NCBI RefSeq assembly: GCF_003721595.1
Contig: NZ_RJJR01000005.1
Span: 248,001-312,000 of the forward strand
Direction: 5' to 3'
Length of the DNA: 64,000 bases
From: Hanamia caeni
Lineage (GTDB): Bacteria > Bacteroidota > Bacteroidia > Chitinophagales > Chitinophagaceae
In this document: positions 39,269-48,409 of the stretch, in pieces
How the letters are laid out: every line of letters begins with the position of its first letter
Position numbering within the stretch: position 1 is the first letter of the stretch
Translations under genes and position numbers: made by a program
The notes under the pieces: generated by a model
Seen by the model: the letters and a program-made list of their open reading frames with translations, nothing else
The model's database searches: none
What the model was told of the DNA's origin: nothing

Positions 39269-39356
39269 ATTTCAATTTTCAATTTCAATTTTAAATTTAA
39301 CCGTTTCAATTTTCAGGGAGGTTAACTAATCTTTCTTTTATCAAAAACTTACAGCC

Positions 39357-40310
39357 TTACTTATTTTTCGCACAACGGAATCCAATATTAGAACAACTGC
39401 TATCCGGCGTATTCTTCGAGCGTGCGGCTACTCTGTAGCGGTTGCAATACGAGTGATGGCATAAAAAGGAACCGCCGCGCATCACTTTTGCCTGTCCGCC
39501 TGAAGGACCGTCAGGGTTAAATGACGGCCCATTTTTATGAAAGTCCGCGCTAAACCAGTCATTGCACCATTCCCAAACATTTCCTGAAGTGTTATATAAA
39601 CCGAAATTATTTGGTGCAAAACTTTTCGCCGGGGCAGTTCCAAAATGTCCGTCTTCCATGCTGTTATAATCAGGAAAGTTACCTTGCCAGATATTGCAAT
39701 GATGTATATTATCCTGCATTAAATCGTCACCCCACGGAAATTTTTTTTGTACCAAATCTCCTCTTGCAGCATATTCCCATTCCGCTTCTGTCGGCAGTCG
39801 TTTATGACTCCACTGGCAATAGGCCATCGCATCATTCCATGATACATGAACTACGGGATGATTCATGCGTTCACTGATCTGCGAATCTTCTCCCTCAGGC
39901 CGACTCCACGTGGCTCCCGGAAAGGCGCACCACCATGGAGCCTGAGCCGCTACTTTGAAATCCTTTTCTTTATCCTTTTCTGAAAGCAATCCAACAAAAA
40001 CAAATGACCAGCCAAACCTTTCAGCTTCCGTGATGTAGCCGGTGGCCTTCACAAATTCGGAAAACTGAAAATTGGTAACAGTTGTTTCATCAATATAAAA
40101 TGAGCCCAGCGTGATTTCCCTGACAGGCCCTTCGCCGTCTTCAATAAATCCTTCTTTATCGTCTGTGCCCATCAAAAATTTTCCGCCTTTAAGTTCAATC
40201 ATTTTTTCATTTGAATCAGTCCCGGATTTTTCGATCATTGGTTCAGTCTTTGCCGGCCCCGAACTCTTTCTTGAAGCAGCGCAACATGGTTGAGTATTTT
40301 CTTTATTCAT
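39357..40310 (-). CDS. formylglycine-generating enzyme (sulfatase-modifying factor)
   Basis: A 317-residue FGE-sulfatase domain protein. The copper-site cysteines of genuine FGE are both present: Cys284 and Cys289 in GGSFLCHHSYCNRY, with the spacing of human C336/C341, followed by AARSKNTPDSSCSNIGFRC. Other family marks are GGKFLMGTDD, HPVVHVSWNDAMAYC and RLPTEAEWEYAARG. The enzyme oxidises a cysteine in sulfatases to formylglycine, which makes them active. No classical signal peptide is visible. No sulfatase is encoded in the window, so its clients are elsewhere. The fucose setting suggests sulfated fucans or similar glycans as the food source. Confidence 0.93.
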   Translation of the reverse strand: MNKENTQPCCAASRKSSGPAKTEPMIEKSGTDSNEKMIELKGGKFLMGTDDKEGFIEDGEGPVREITLGSFYIDETTVTNFQFSEFVKATGYITEAERFGWSFVFVGLLSEKDKEKDFKVAAQAPWWCAFPGATWSRPEGEDSQISERMNHPVVHVSWNDAMAYCQWSHKRLPTEAEWEYAARGDLVQKKFPWGDDLMQDNIHHCNIWQGNFPDYNSMEDGHFGTAPAKSFAPNNFGLYNTSGNVWEWCNDWFSADFHKNGPSFNPDGPSGGQAKVMRGGSFLCHHSYCNRYRVAARSKNTPDSSCSNIGFRCAKNK

Positions 40311-40443
40311 CGCAGAATGAAAACAATGTGGATTTAATAATTGATCGGAAATTAAATTTTACCTGGCACAAGTTCCTATCTTTTTAAATTCTTTTTATGA
40401 TTGTTGCGATCTTTATTTAGAAATTATTTTCTAAATAATATGA

Positions 40444-41610
40444 TTAGTTTACTTCTAAACCATCCTTATCAGGCAAAGCCGGAAAAGTTCCGTGTGGCTC
40501 TGTCTGGTACCAAAAAACAGTGGAGGCGATATCGTCCTGCAATGGAAGATAGCGGCCACCGCTACGCCAGCCGAGTGCCTGTATAGTGACCTTTAAATCT
40601 TTGTCGAAGCGGATTGGATCGGTAATATGCCAGCGGTATAATCCAAATCTTTGCATCACCTGGTAATGTCCATCTCCTTTTATAACCTGCGGTAAACCGG
40701 AATAGGGGGTGCTAAATTCTGTATAATTCACTTCTTCAACGCCTGCCGCATTCCTCTTCCTGGTATCAAAATCGTAAGAGCCGCAGAAATAATCTTCAGT
40801 GCCGGTGCCATTGATGGTTGGATATTTTGTATCGCCATCTATATAAAACTTAATTTCGCCTTCGCCCCACCAGCCATTGTTGTGAACGCCCCATGCCATA
40901 TATGTACCTACATACTGACCTTTTCCTTTTATACCATCTACTAAAGTATATACGCCTTTATATGGTAACGGATTTACACGGCGGAACTGCGCATGAAAGT
41001 AAGCTGCATCAGAAGGCACATCAGTTAAGGTGTAGTCCACCTGGTAATATAAAACCATGTCCTTGTCATCAATATTCTCCATGGTTATCCTGCATTTTTT
41101 TCTGAATGGCATCGGCCAGTAACAGTTGAATGCACTACCGGGATTTACGCATACGGCGAGCGATTGCAGGGCGGCATATTGGCCCCAGCCCATGCAGAAA
41201 AAATCTCCGACAGGTGCTTCCACTGAAGGTGTTTTTTCATCATCCCAATAAAATCGTAAAATGGAATTGCGCCACACCCCGGTCGGTGTCATCCAGATAT
41301 GCTGGATTGAACCCGGACCATCAATTTCAGCGACAGTAAATGTGGTATGAGCTTTAATAACTACGCTTGGACTTACTTTCCAGCCCTGCCCCAAATCTCT
41401 TGAAGCGTTTTTGCCGGTTCCTTCAGTTGCCATTCCGCCTTGTCCTTTAGCACCATTAAAATTTTCGGGGCTGATGGAACGCGTCTTTGCATCAGACAAC
41501 CTGTAAATATTGCTCATATTAGTTTCAAGACCATTGAATTTTTCCTGGGCGAGCGCCGCGGCGCAAATAAAAAAACTGATACAAAAGCATCCGAATAATT
41601 TTTTTTTCAT
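40444..41610 (-). CDS. GH172 (DUF2961) glycosidase, exported
   Basis: A 388-residue protein of the DUF2961 family, now GH172, which contains fructofuranosidase/arabinofuranosidase-type enzymes. It has a signal peptide ending ALAQE. Family marks include SPENFNGAKGQGG, the GPGSIQHIWMT strand, PFRKKCRITMEN, NGTGTEDYFCGSYDF near residue 270 and FDKDLKVTIQALGW. The fold is a double jelly roll. The substrate may be a furanoside (arabinose or fructose), consistent with plant or mycobacterial-type glycans, but cannot be fixed from sequence. It is the first gene of the long minus-strand run and the nearest candidate operator lies 44 bp upstream of its start. Confidence 0.9.
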   Translation of the reverse strand: MKKKLFGCFCISFFICAAALAQEKFNGLETNMSNIYRLSDAKTRSISPENFNGAKGQGGMATEGTGKNASRDLGQGWKVSPSVVIKAHTTFTVAEIDGPGSIQHIWMTPTGVWRNSILRFYWDDEKTPSVEAPVGDFFCMGWGQYAALQSLAVCVNPGSAFNCYWPMPFRKKCRITMENIDDKDMVLYYQVDYTLTDVPSDAAYFHAQFRRVNPLPYKGVYTLVDGIKGKGQYVGTYMAWGVHNNGWWGEGEIKFYIDGDTKYPTINGTGTEDYFCGSYDFDTRKRNAAGVEEVNYTEFSTPYSGLPQVIKGDGHYQVMQRFGLYRWHITDPIRFDKDLKVTIQALGWRSGGRYLPLQDDIASTVFWYQTEPHGTFPALPDKDGLEVN

Positions 41611-41653
41611 GATGTTGATTTAGTTTGATGAAAATTATTGATTAGTATAAGCT

Positions 41654-41665
41654 TAAGCGATTAAA
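41654..41665. promoter_or_regulatory. LacI-type operator candidate 1
   Basis: TTAAGCGATTAA, followed by ACAA, has the CG centre typical of LacI-family sites. It is 44 bp upstream of the GH172 start and one of four similar sites in 41611-42222. No reading frame of interest lies in this 612-bp gap. Confidence 0.5.
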
Positions 41666-41779
41666 CAAGTTAAATAAAAAATGATATCATTAGTATTTTG
41701 TTTTTACAGTTAATAACGATGCACGTCCAAAGAATAGCAATACATATGTTTCAATACAAAAATGAAGATCTTTACGAGT

Positions 41780-41791
41780 TTAAACGTTTAA
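41780..41791. promoter_or_regulatory. LacI-type operator candidate 2
   Basis: TTAAACGTTTAA is a perfect 12-bp palindrome with central ACGT. It matches the shared pattern TTAAnCGnTTAA of the three neighbouring sites, but lacks their CAA flank. Confidence 0.5.
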
Positions 41792-41844
41792 GTCTCTTTG
41801 AATTAAAAATCACATAATCTGACTTTATTGAATTTCCTTCCGTT

Positions 41845-41856
41845 TTAATCGATTAA
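41845..41856. promoter_or_regulatory. LacI-type operator candidate 3
   Basis: TTAATCGATTAA is a perfect palindrome and continues as GCAA, like candidate 4. It lies 65 bp after the start of candidate 2. Confidence 0.55.
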
Positions 41857-41943
41857 GCAATACCACCAATAAAAAGGAACTTTTGGAGTTCCTTGAAATT
41901 AAGCCTCACATGCCTTTTTTCACAAGTTTTTTTGGACTGCCAA

Positions 41944-41955
41944 TTAAACGATTAA
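41944..41955. promoter_or_regulatory. LacI-type operator candidate 4
   Basis: TTAAACGATTAA, followed by GCAA, differs from candidate 3 at one base. The start-to-start distance from candidate 3 is 99 bp. It is the site closest to the esterase gene at 42223. Confidence 0.55.
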
Positions 41956-42222
41956 GCAACACGTAGACGAAAATAGAAACAATTTTCTAAAACAAAAAAT
42001 TTTTTTTAAAAGCTTCGAGCGATGAAACTTTTGGGAGATATTGTAATTCTGTTTGATTTCAGATTTTCATCCAATCCGAGTTTTAAATTGCAAAGAAAAT
42101 TGAATCTTAAATGTCGCGACTTTTCCTTTTACAGGATATAGCCTTTTTTTAATAATTTCAAGGTTTCTTAGAAATCACCCGTTACGAATTAATAATTTGA
42201 ACGCAACATCTAAATAAACAAT

Positions 42223-43179
42223 ATGATATCATTCATTTTTGAGAAATTGATTTTCCGCAAAAAAACAAAGGCGTTGACAATTTTTCTTTTTTTTCTTTTA
42301 ATTAATTCTATGTCGTCTGCACAAAAAATAATTTCTCTCTACGAAAGTATTCCGGGTAGTAAAACTGCAATTGATTATGTGGAAAAAGCAGATACTGGTG
42401 CTGATGGAGTTATCCGGATAAGCAAAGTGTATGTTCCTCAAATCGAAATTTTTAAGCCGGCAAAAACTGCATCAGAAACTCCGGCAGTAATTATTTGCCC
42501 GGGCGGCGGGTATGCTATTCTCGCTTATAACCTCGAAGGCACAACGGTTGCACATATATTGAATAATTGGGGAGTAACAGCAATCGTTTTGAAATATCGC
42601 CTGCCTAGCGATGAGATTATGGAAGACAAATCAATCGGGCCATTGCAGGATGCGCAACGAGCGATTCAGTATGTTAGGGAAAATGCCAGGCAATTGAATA
42701 TTGACCCGCAAAAGATAGGAATAATGGGGTTTTCAGCGGGCGGACATTTGGCCTCAACAGCATCAACTCATTTTAACACAGAATACATTTCCAATCCAAA
42801 ACACATTTCATTGCGTCCCGATTTTTCCATTCTCGGGTATCCCGTAATCAGTATGATTGACTCTGTTACTCACAAAGGCAGCCGTAATAATCTTTTAGGA
42901 ACAAGGCCTTCACCAGAAATGGTCAATAATTTTTCAAACGAATTGCAGGTATCCGGAAATACCCCTCCCACTTTTCTTGTGCTTGCCAGCGACGACAACG
43001 GTGTTGAACCACGCAACAGCATCAGTTATTATGAAGCATTATTGAAACACCATGTGCCCGCAGAATTACATATTTATCAAAACGGCGGCCATGGCTTTGG
43101 AACACTTATTCTTGAAAAAAATGATAACTGGATGGATTTATTGCGAGTATGGATGTATCATAATGGAATTTTAAAATGA
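42223..43179 (+). CDS. exported alpha/beta-hydrolase, carbohydrate esterase-like
   Basis: A 318-residue alpha/beta-hydrolase. A hydrophobic segment near residues 17-33 acts as signal peptide or anchor (cleavage possible at SSAQ). The oxyanion region VIICPGGGYAILAYN, the nucleophile Ser171 in GFSAGGH, the acid in ASDDNGVEP and the histidine in NGGHGFG give a complete catalytic set. The sequence is of the kind often annotated as xylanase/acetylxylan esterase in Bacteroidota, removing acetyl groups from glycans. It is divergent from GH172 with the operator-like palindromes in between, so it probably belongs to the same regulon. Substrate unproven. Confidence 0.88.
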   Translation: MISFIFEKLIFRKKTKALTIFLFFLLINSMSSAQKIISLYESIPGSKTAIDYVEKADTGADGVIRISKVYVPQIEIFKPAKTASETPAVIICPGGGYAILAYNLEGTTVAHILNNWGVTAIVLKYRLPSDEIMEDKSIGPLQDAQRAIQYVRENARQLNIDPQKIGIMGFSAGGHLASTASTHFNTEYISNPKHISLRPDFSILGYPVISMIDSVTHKGSRNNLLGTRPSPEMVNNFSNELQVSGNTPPTFLVLASDDNGVEPRNSISYYEALLKHHVPAELHIYQNGGHGFGTLILEKNDNWMDLLRVWMYHNGILK

Positions 43180-43261
43180 TTTCTTCCAAAAGAAAAAAGC
43201 CGGATATTTTTTCGTTGACTGTTAACAACTTTTCGCAATGGATTTAAATTAATATTTTGCT

Positions 43262-45520
43262 TTATTTGCCAAACTTTTTTCGCAGAACATTTATCGCATC
43301 TTCTATCGAAGCACTTTCACTTACTGAGACTTTTTGTTGATGTGAAGATTTTGAAACGCCATTTCTTTGATCACGTTGTTTATGCTGACGTTTGTCCGAC
43401 GCTTGCTGCGTTTGTTTTATCGACAAAGCAATTCGTTTTCTTGCCAGGTCAACTTCGGTTACTTTGACGAGCACTTTATCATTTAATTTTAAAACCTCTG
43501 CCGGATCGGAAATATATTTATGAGCAATTTCTGATACGTGAACAAGTCCGTCCTGTTTTACTCCAATATCTATAAATGCGCCAAAGCGGGTTAAATTAGT
43601 AACCTGGCCGGGCACTATCATCCCTTCTTTTACATCTTCAATAGAATAAATGTTGGCAAATTCAAATGCCTGTGCTTCTTCACGCGGGTCAATGCCAGGC
43701 TTTTTTAATTCCTTTAAGATATCATCAATTGTGTGTAAGCCTACATTTTCGTTTATATATGATCGTGAGTCTACTTGCTTTACCATTTTTTCATTGCCAA
43801 TAATTTCCTTTATTTCAACGCCGGCATCCCGAGCCATTTGCTCAACGATTGTATAAGATTCAGGATGCACACCGCTTTCATCCAGCGGATTTTCTCCGTT
43901 TTTAATTCGCAAAAATCCTGCGCATTGCTCATAAGCTTTTTCTCCGAGCCTCGATACCTGTTTTAATTGTTGCCTGTTTGTGAAACGCCCTTTTTCTTTA
44001 CGGTAATTAACAATATTCTCAGCTATAGACGGCCCAAGGCCGCTGACATAGCTCAACAGATATTTACTTGCTGTATTTAGATTTACACCTACTGCATTTA
44101 CACAACTCACTACGGTTTGATCCAGCTTTTCCTTCAGCCTGGTTTGATTTACGTCGTGCTGATATTGGCCTACTCCAATACTTTTAGGATCAATTTTTAC
44201 GAGTTCGGCAAGGGGATCCATTAACCGTCTTCCAATGCTTACTGCCCCGCGAACTGTAATGTCGTGGTCCGGAAATTCTTCTCTTCCTATTTCTGAAGCG
44301 GAATAAATAGATGCGCCATCTTCGTTCACTAAAAAGACAGGAAGGGCGGTGTTCAATCCTTTTATAAATTGTTCAGTTTCTCTTCCTGCAGTTCCATCGC
44401 CAATAGCAAAAGCTTCAACCGAAAATTCTTTTACGAAGTTTTCAATTGTATGTTTTGCCTCATCAATTTTATAATTTTTTTCATGTACAAAAATTACAGC
44501 AGTTTTTTGGAGTTCTCCTTTTTCATCAAGCACAACCACTTTGCAACCGGTGCGATAACCAGGATCGATAGCCAGAATTTTTTTGCTGCCCAATGGAGAG
44601 GAAAGCAGAAGCTGACGAAGGTTTTCGGCAAATACACTAATCGCTTCCTCATCGGCTTTTGTTTTTAATGCCAGCCTGAATTCGCTTTCAAGGCTTGGCT
44701 GTAGCAACCTCCGGTATGCATCTTTGATGGCTTTTTTTATTTGTTGAGAAGATTCGTTATCCGTTTTAATATATTGTTCCTCTATTTTTGCAAAGGCCAA
44801 CTCTTCCTCTGGTGCAATGGCCATTTTCAAAAATCCTTCCGAAAAACCACGCATGATTGCGAGGATTCTGTGAGAGGGGATTTTATTGATAGGTTCATAA
44901 AAATCAAAATAATCTTTATACTTTATTCCTGCTTCCTGTTTATCAGTTAATATTTTACTTTGAATTGTGGCTGTTTGCTCGAACAACTTTCTCATTTTAG
45001 CACGTAATTCAACGTCTTCATTTATTATTTCAGCAATAATGTCCCTCGCGCCTTGCAATGCCATTTCTACATCAGTTATTTTTTCATTTAAATAAGATTG
45101 CGCTACTGTTTCAGCAATAATGATTTTTTGTTCAAGTAATAATAAAGCCAAAGGTTCCAATCCATTTTCCCTGGCTGTTTGTGCCTTCGTTTTTCTCTTA
45201 GGTTTATAAGGTAGATAAATATCTTCCAACTCATTTAAGGTAGTAGCTTCATTTATTTTTCCCTGTAAAAAATCTGTCATTTTTCCCTGCTCAGAAATTG
45301 TTTTTTCAATGAACAATTTTCTATCGGCAAATTCCTGTTGAAACTTTGCTTCTTCCTGTATTTTCTGAATCTGCACCTCATCCAGTGCACCGGTCTTGTC
45401 CTTTCGATACCGGGCGATAAATGGAATTGTAGCTCCTTCAGATAATAAATCAAGGACAACAATAACTTGCTTTTCAGGAATGGCCAATTTAGCTGCAACC
45501 GGTGCTGTATAGTTTTTCAT
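43262..45520 (-). CDS. tex: Tex family RNA-binding transcription accessory protein
   Basis: A 752-residue Tex protein. The N-terminal helical Tex domain (KLAIPEKQVIVVLDLLSEG, then TIPFIARYRKDKTGALDE) is followed by a YqgF-like nuclease fold (ILAIDPGYRTGCKVVVLDE), a helix-hairpin-helix region (NTASKYLLSYVSGLGPSIAENIV) and a C-terminal S1 RNA-binding domain (EGMIVPGQVTNLTRFGAFIDIG). After S1 comes a basic, low-complexity tail of about 40 residues. Tex binds nucleic acid and influences transcription; its precise role is unsettled. It is a single gene, convergent with the esterase. Confidence 0.96.
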   Translation of the reverse strand: MKNYTAPVAAKLAIPEKQVIVVLDLLSEGATIPFIARYRKDKTGALDEVQIQKIQEEAKFQQEFADRKLFIEKTISEQGKMTDFLQGKINEATTLNELEDIYLPYKPKRKTKAQTARENGLEPLALLLLEQKIIIAETVAQSYLNEKITDVEMALQGARDIIAEIINEDVELRAKMRKLFEQTATIQSKILTDKQEAGIKYKDYFDFYEPINKIPSHRILAIMRGFSEGFLKMAIAPEEELAFAKIEEQYIKTDNESSQQIKKAIKDAYRRLLQPSLESEFRLALKTKADEEAISVFAENLRQLLLSSPLGSKKILAIDPGYRTGCKVVVLDEKGELQKTAVIFVHEKNYKIDEAKHTIENFVKEFSVEAFAIGDGTAGRETEQFIKGLNTALPVFLVNEDGASIYSASEIGREEFPDHDITVRGAVSIGRRLMDPLAELVKIDPKSIGVGQYQHDVNQTRLKEKLDQTVVSCVNAVGVNLNTASKYLLSYVSGLGPSIAENIVNYRKEKGRFTNRQQLKQVSRLGEKAYEQCAGFLRIKNGENPLDESGVHPESYTIVEQMARDAGVEIKEIIGNEKMVKQVDSRSYINENVGLHTIDDILKELKKPGIDPREEAQAFEFANIYSIEDVKEGMIVPGQVTNLTRFGAFIDIGVKQDGLVHVSEIAHKYISDPAEVLKLNDKVLVKVTEVDLARKRIALSIKQTQQASDKRQHKQRDQRNGVSKSSHQQKVSVSESASIEDAINVLRKKFGK

Positions 45521-45672
45521 AGTAAATAAAAGTTCAATTTTTTGAGGCGGCGAAGGTAGAAAATTATGCAGGGCATCTGAATTTTTTTAAAAAAAGTTAT
45601 GGAAAATTTTAGTTTAAAAAAACGTCCGGCACCCGGTGCAGTAAACAAACAAATAATTATATTTTTTATTTT

Positions 45673-46677
45673 TTATTCTTCTCTTTCTCCACTCGAAAGA
45701 TTTAATAATTTTCCCTTATTCCATGCTTTCAATTCTATATTGTAATTCTTTTTATTTTGTTGGGTAAGATGTGGATCATCCATAGAAATCAGGTTGGGAC
45801 TACCTCCATTCACCCATGCCGTGTACCAATAAGAAGCCACGTTATAAATTGATAAGCGTAATTGATTTTCCACCATTCCTCCCAAAGCTTTATTAAATTC
45901 CTTTTCATATTCATAAGAAAAAACCGGCGAATTGTAAAACATTACCACGTTTCCTGCGCTGTCTTTCTTATACATATTTTCTTTCGAAAACCTGCTTCTT
46001 ACTTCTTTTTCCTTTGCCAAAAGCGTATCTACCAAAGAATGAGATTGCTCAATCATTTTGAAAGTTTCCTCCGGAATATTTTTTATATATCTTGCCGGCT
46101 TCGTTTTAAAATTATAGGTGCTTCCAAAAGTTTCAGGCAAGGCCGATTCCCATAAAGAATGTATTCCATTTTGCCCGGTAAACTGCCCGTTGTAGTTGGC
46201 AGAAGTGTGCAAAGGCATGTGTGCATCGGCAATGTAATGTGATAATTCAGAAGAAAGAAAAAGTATCTCTGATTTATCTCTCCTTTTAAATGCAGAAGTT
46301 AATTTATCAGTAAGCTCCTCAATGTACCAGGGCAAATATCCATTCTTCTTCAAGAAGCTGCTGTCGTATTTTTTAAAAGCTTGCTTAGGATCTTTGGGCA
46401 AATCGTTCACCGCGGCTTTAAAGTTTTCTACATCAATAAAATGGCGGGGCGGCTCATTTTTATCATTAATCAGCGCTCTTCTTAAATCAGGAATTACCGC
46501 ACTCTCTGTGATGAAATCAATGTGATTGTAATAAAATGTTTGCATAGGTTTTGGTAATGCAAATACCGCACTGCGGCTAATATGTTTATGCCCCCAGCGG
46601 CCCCATGCATACACCAGGGATATAGAAGCGGATACAAACAGAATTAAAAAGAAGCATTTTAAAATTTTGGATTTCAT
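45673..46677 (-). CDS. S1/P1 nuclease- or zinc phospholipase C-like exported hydrolase
   Basis: A 334-residue secreted protein. Directly after the signal peptide (SLVYA) the mature N-terminus reads WGRWGHKHISR, where Trp and His would ligate zinc as in the S1/P1 and phospholipase C fold. Further likely ligands are Asp in VIPDLRR and the HYIADAHMPLH motif near residue 145, followed by H in IHSLWE. These trinuclear zinc enzymes cleave nucleic acids or phospholipids. The two families are hard to separate by eye; I lean to neither. It has no obvious functional neighbours. Confidence 0.8.
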   Translation of the reverse strand: MKSKILKCFFLILFVSASISLVYAWGRWGHKHISRSAVFALPKPMQTFYYNHIDFITESAVIPDLRRALINDKNEPPRHFIDVENFKAAVNDLPKDPKQAFKKYDSSFLKKNGYLPWYIEELTDKLTSAFKRRDKSEILFLSSELSHYIADAHMPLHTSANYNGQFTGQNGIHSLWESALPETFGSTYNFKTKPARYIKNIPEETFKMIEQSHSLVDTLLAKEKEVRSRFSKENMYKKDSAGNVVMFYNSPVFSYEYEKEFNKALGGMVENQLRLSIYNVASYWYTAWVNGGSPNLISMDDPHLTQQNKKNYNIELKAWNKGKLLNLSSGEREE

Positions 46678-46803
46678 TGATTGTATTTAAAAATTAATAT
46701 TGGATGTAAAATTAATTGCGAAAAAAGATATGCGTGAAAATGAGAGGTTAATGTTTTTAATAAAAGAGATAACTGAGCTCTAAAAATTTCCAGGCTTCCT
46801 TTG

Positions 46804-47364
46804 CTAACTTATTTCGGAAGAAATTGTTTCTGTTTTATTCAATTGTGTACGCGCAAACTGATTGAATTCTTTTTCATTTAAGTTTCCCGGTGGCTCTATT
46901 TCCGCCTGGAAGAGATGATTATTTTTGAAATCAAGGGTAAGCATATTGTCTTTGATAATAACATTATTAACAGAATTCCATTGATAACTCCGCTGCGGAA
47001 AATTAAGTTTTCTTATTTCTTTTGGTGTAAATAGAATTTGTAATTTTTGCAAAGCAAGATAATATAAAATTCCAATAACAAGCAATGCTGCCATCAGGTA
47101 ATAATTTTGCAACCCAAGCCAGCAGCCTGCGAGCACGAATATCAAAATCTGGTCGAGATAATGGCCCTGGTGATTTTTTTTGGTGAAATAAATTCGCATA
47201 AAAATATAAATTCCCGTTAGCAAAATAGCTGAAGCTGCCTGATAGCGAAAAGTATCATAAAAAAGCATCAGAATAAAAGCCGAAATATTTATAAGCAACA
47301 GGATAAATGCAATCGTCCGGTATGATTTAATTTTTTCGTTTTTAATGACTATTTCAAACTGCAT
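46804..47364 (-). CDS. membrane protein of unknown function
   Basis: I do not recognise a family. From the ATG at 47364 the protein has 186 residues; a farther start at 47430 would overlap the upstream gene by 77 bases, so I prefer the shorter form with an 11-base overlap. Four hydrophobic stretches lie in residues 17-120 (AFILLLINISAFILML, then ASAILLTGIYIFM and two more), followed by a soluble, basic-to-acidic tail (RSYQWNSVNNVIIKDNMLTL). It is coupled to the arginase-family gene, but nothing connects their functions. Confidence 0.65.
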   Translation of the reverse strand: MQFEIVIKNEKIKSYRTIAFILLLINISAFILMLFYDTFRYQAASAILLTGIYIFMRIYFTKKNHQGHYLDQILIFVLAGCWLGLQNYYLMAALLVIGILYYLALQKLQILFTPKEIRKLNFPQRSYQWNSVNNVIIKDNMLTLDFKNNHLFQAEIEPPGNLNEKEFNQFARTQLNKTETISSEIS

Positions 47365-48409
47365 TGGTTTCGTTTGAAGCCAGCAAAAGATTGCATAATT
47401 TAAAAAGGACTCTTGCGCCAACATTTTCATCCCATTCGTTAGGACTAATTCCTACTTCGTTCAAATCAAATCCGATAAATTTTCTACCGCTTTCTATTAT
47501 TTTTCTGATTAAGTAGTAAACCTGCTGCGTTTCAAAGCCGCCCGCAACAGGTGTTCCGGTATTAGGGCACAATTTCGGATCAAGGCCGTCTATATCAAAG
47601 CTCAAATAAACTTTTTGTGGAAGATAGCTTATTATTTCTTCTACAATTTTTTTCCAATTTTCTCCCTCGTATATTCTTTCCTTGATATTTTTATCGAAAT
47701 AGGTAACTATGCGGCCATTGCTGTTTTTTATAAATTCCAATTCACCCGGGGAATAATCGCGTATGCCAGCCTGGACCAGCCTGGTAAGCTGTGGAATCTC
47801 TTTAAGCGCATTAAACATTATAGAAGCGTGGGAGTAAGTAAGATATTCATAGGCTTCCCTGAGATCACAATGAGCATCAATTTGTAATATGCCAAAATCT
47901 CCCTGCTTTTCAGCAAGGGCCTTATAATATCCCAAAGGTGCACTATGGTCGCCCCCGAGAATGGCAACCAGCTTTCCCCGGTCCAGCAATTCTTTCGTTT
48001 GTTCATACACCCAATTGTTCAAAAATTCGCTTCCCTCATTTATCTCACGTAGCACTTTTTGCATAAATTTATTATTGCAAAGCTCTTCGCCCTCAGTGAT
48101 ATAGTTAATATACAGTTCTGCTTCTTTCCGCAGATAATCACTTTTCATAAGAATATTTTTATCCGGGTCGCGTAAAAAAATTCCCTGCTTCCAACCGTCA
48201 GGGTAATCATCGTCCAACAAATCTACCTGCATACTTGCATGACAAATTTTTTCCGCAACCCTTGCTGTACCTGCTTTATAGCTTACGGTCACTTCCCAGG
48301 GAACCGGGAGAATAATTAACCTTGAATCGTTTTCTGAAAAAGGAAGCCCGAAAATTCCATTATTAGGATTAGCAACAGAATCTGTATCAAAATGAGTGAG
48401 GTCAATCAT
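47354..48409 (-). CDS. arginase/agmatinase/formimidoylglutamase family hydrolase
   Basis: A 351-residue ureohydrolase-fold enzyme. The dimanganese ligands are visible in GGDHSAPLGYY, DAHCDLREAYEYLTYSHAS and SFDIDGLDP, in the usual order. Enzymes of this family hydrolyse arginine, agmatine or formimidoylglutamate. There are no histidine-utilisation or polyamine genes nearby, so the substrate is open; in Bacteroidota similar proteins are often annotated formimidoylglutamase. It overlaps the following membrane protein gene by 11 bases. The region upstream (48410-49138) is a long gap. Confidence 0.88.
   Translation of the reverse strand: MIDLTHFDTDSVANPNNGIFGLPFSENDSRLIILPVPWEVTVSYKAGTARVAEKICHASMQVDLLDDDYPDGWKQGIFLRDPDKNILMKSDYLRKEAELYINYITEGEELCNNKFMQKVLREINEGSEFLNNWVYEQTKELLDRGKLVAILGGDHSAPLGYYKALAEKQGDFGILQIDAHCDLREAYEYLTYSHASIMFNALKEIPQLTRLVQAGIRDYSPGELEFIKNSNGRIVTYFDKNIKERIYEGENWKKIVEEIISYLPQKVYLSFDIDGLDPKLCPNTGTPVAGGFETQQVYYLIRKIIESGRKFIGFDLNEVGISPNEWDENVGARVLFKLCNLLLASNETNAV

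Noticed and set aside
39269..39314. Repeated TTTCAATTTT units before the LacI gene as a repeat element
   Set aside because: Simple-sequence AT-rich DNA with irregular spacing; not distinct enough to list as a feature.
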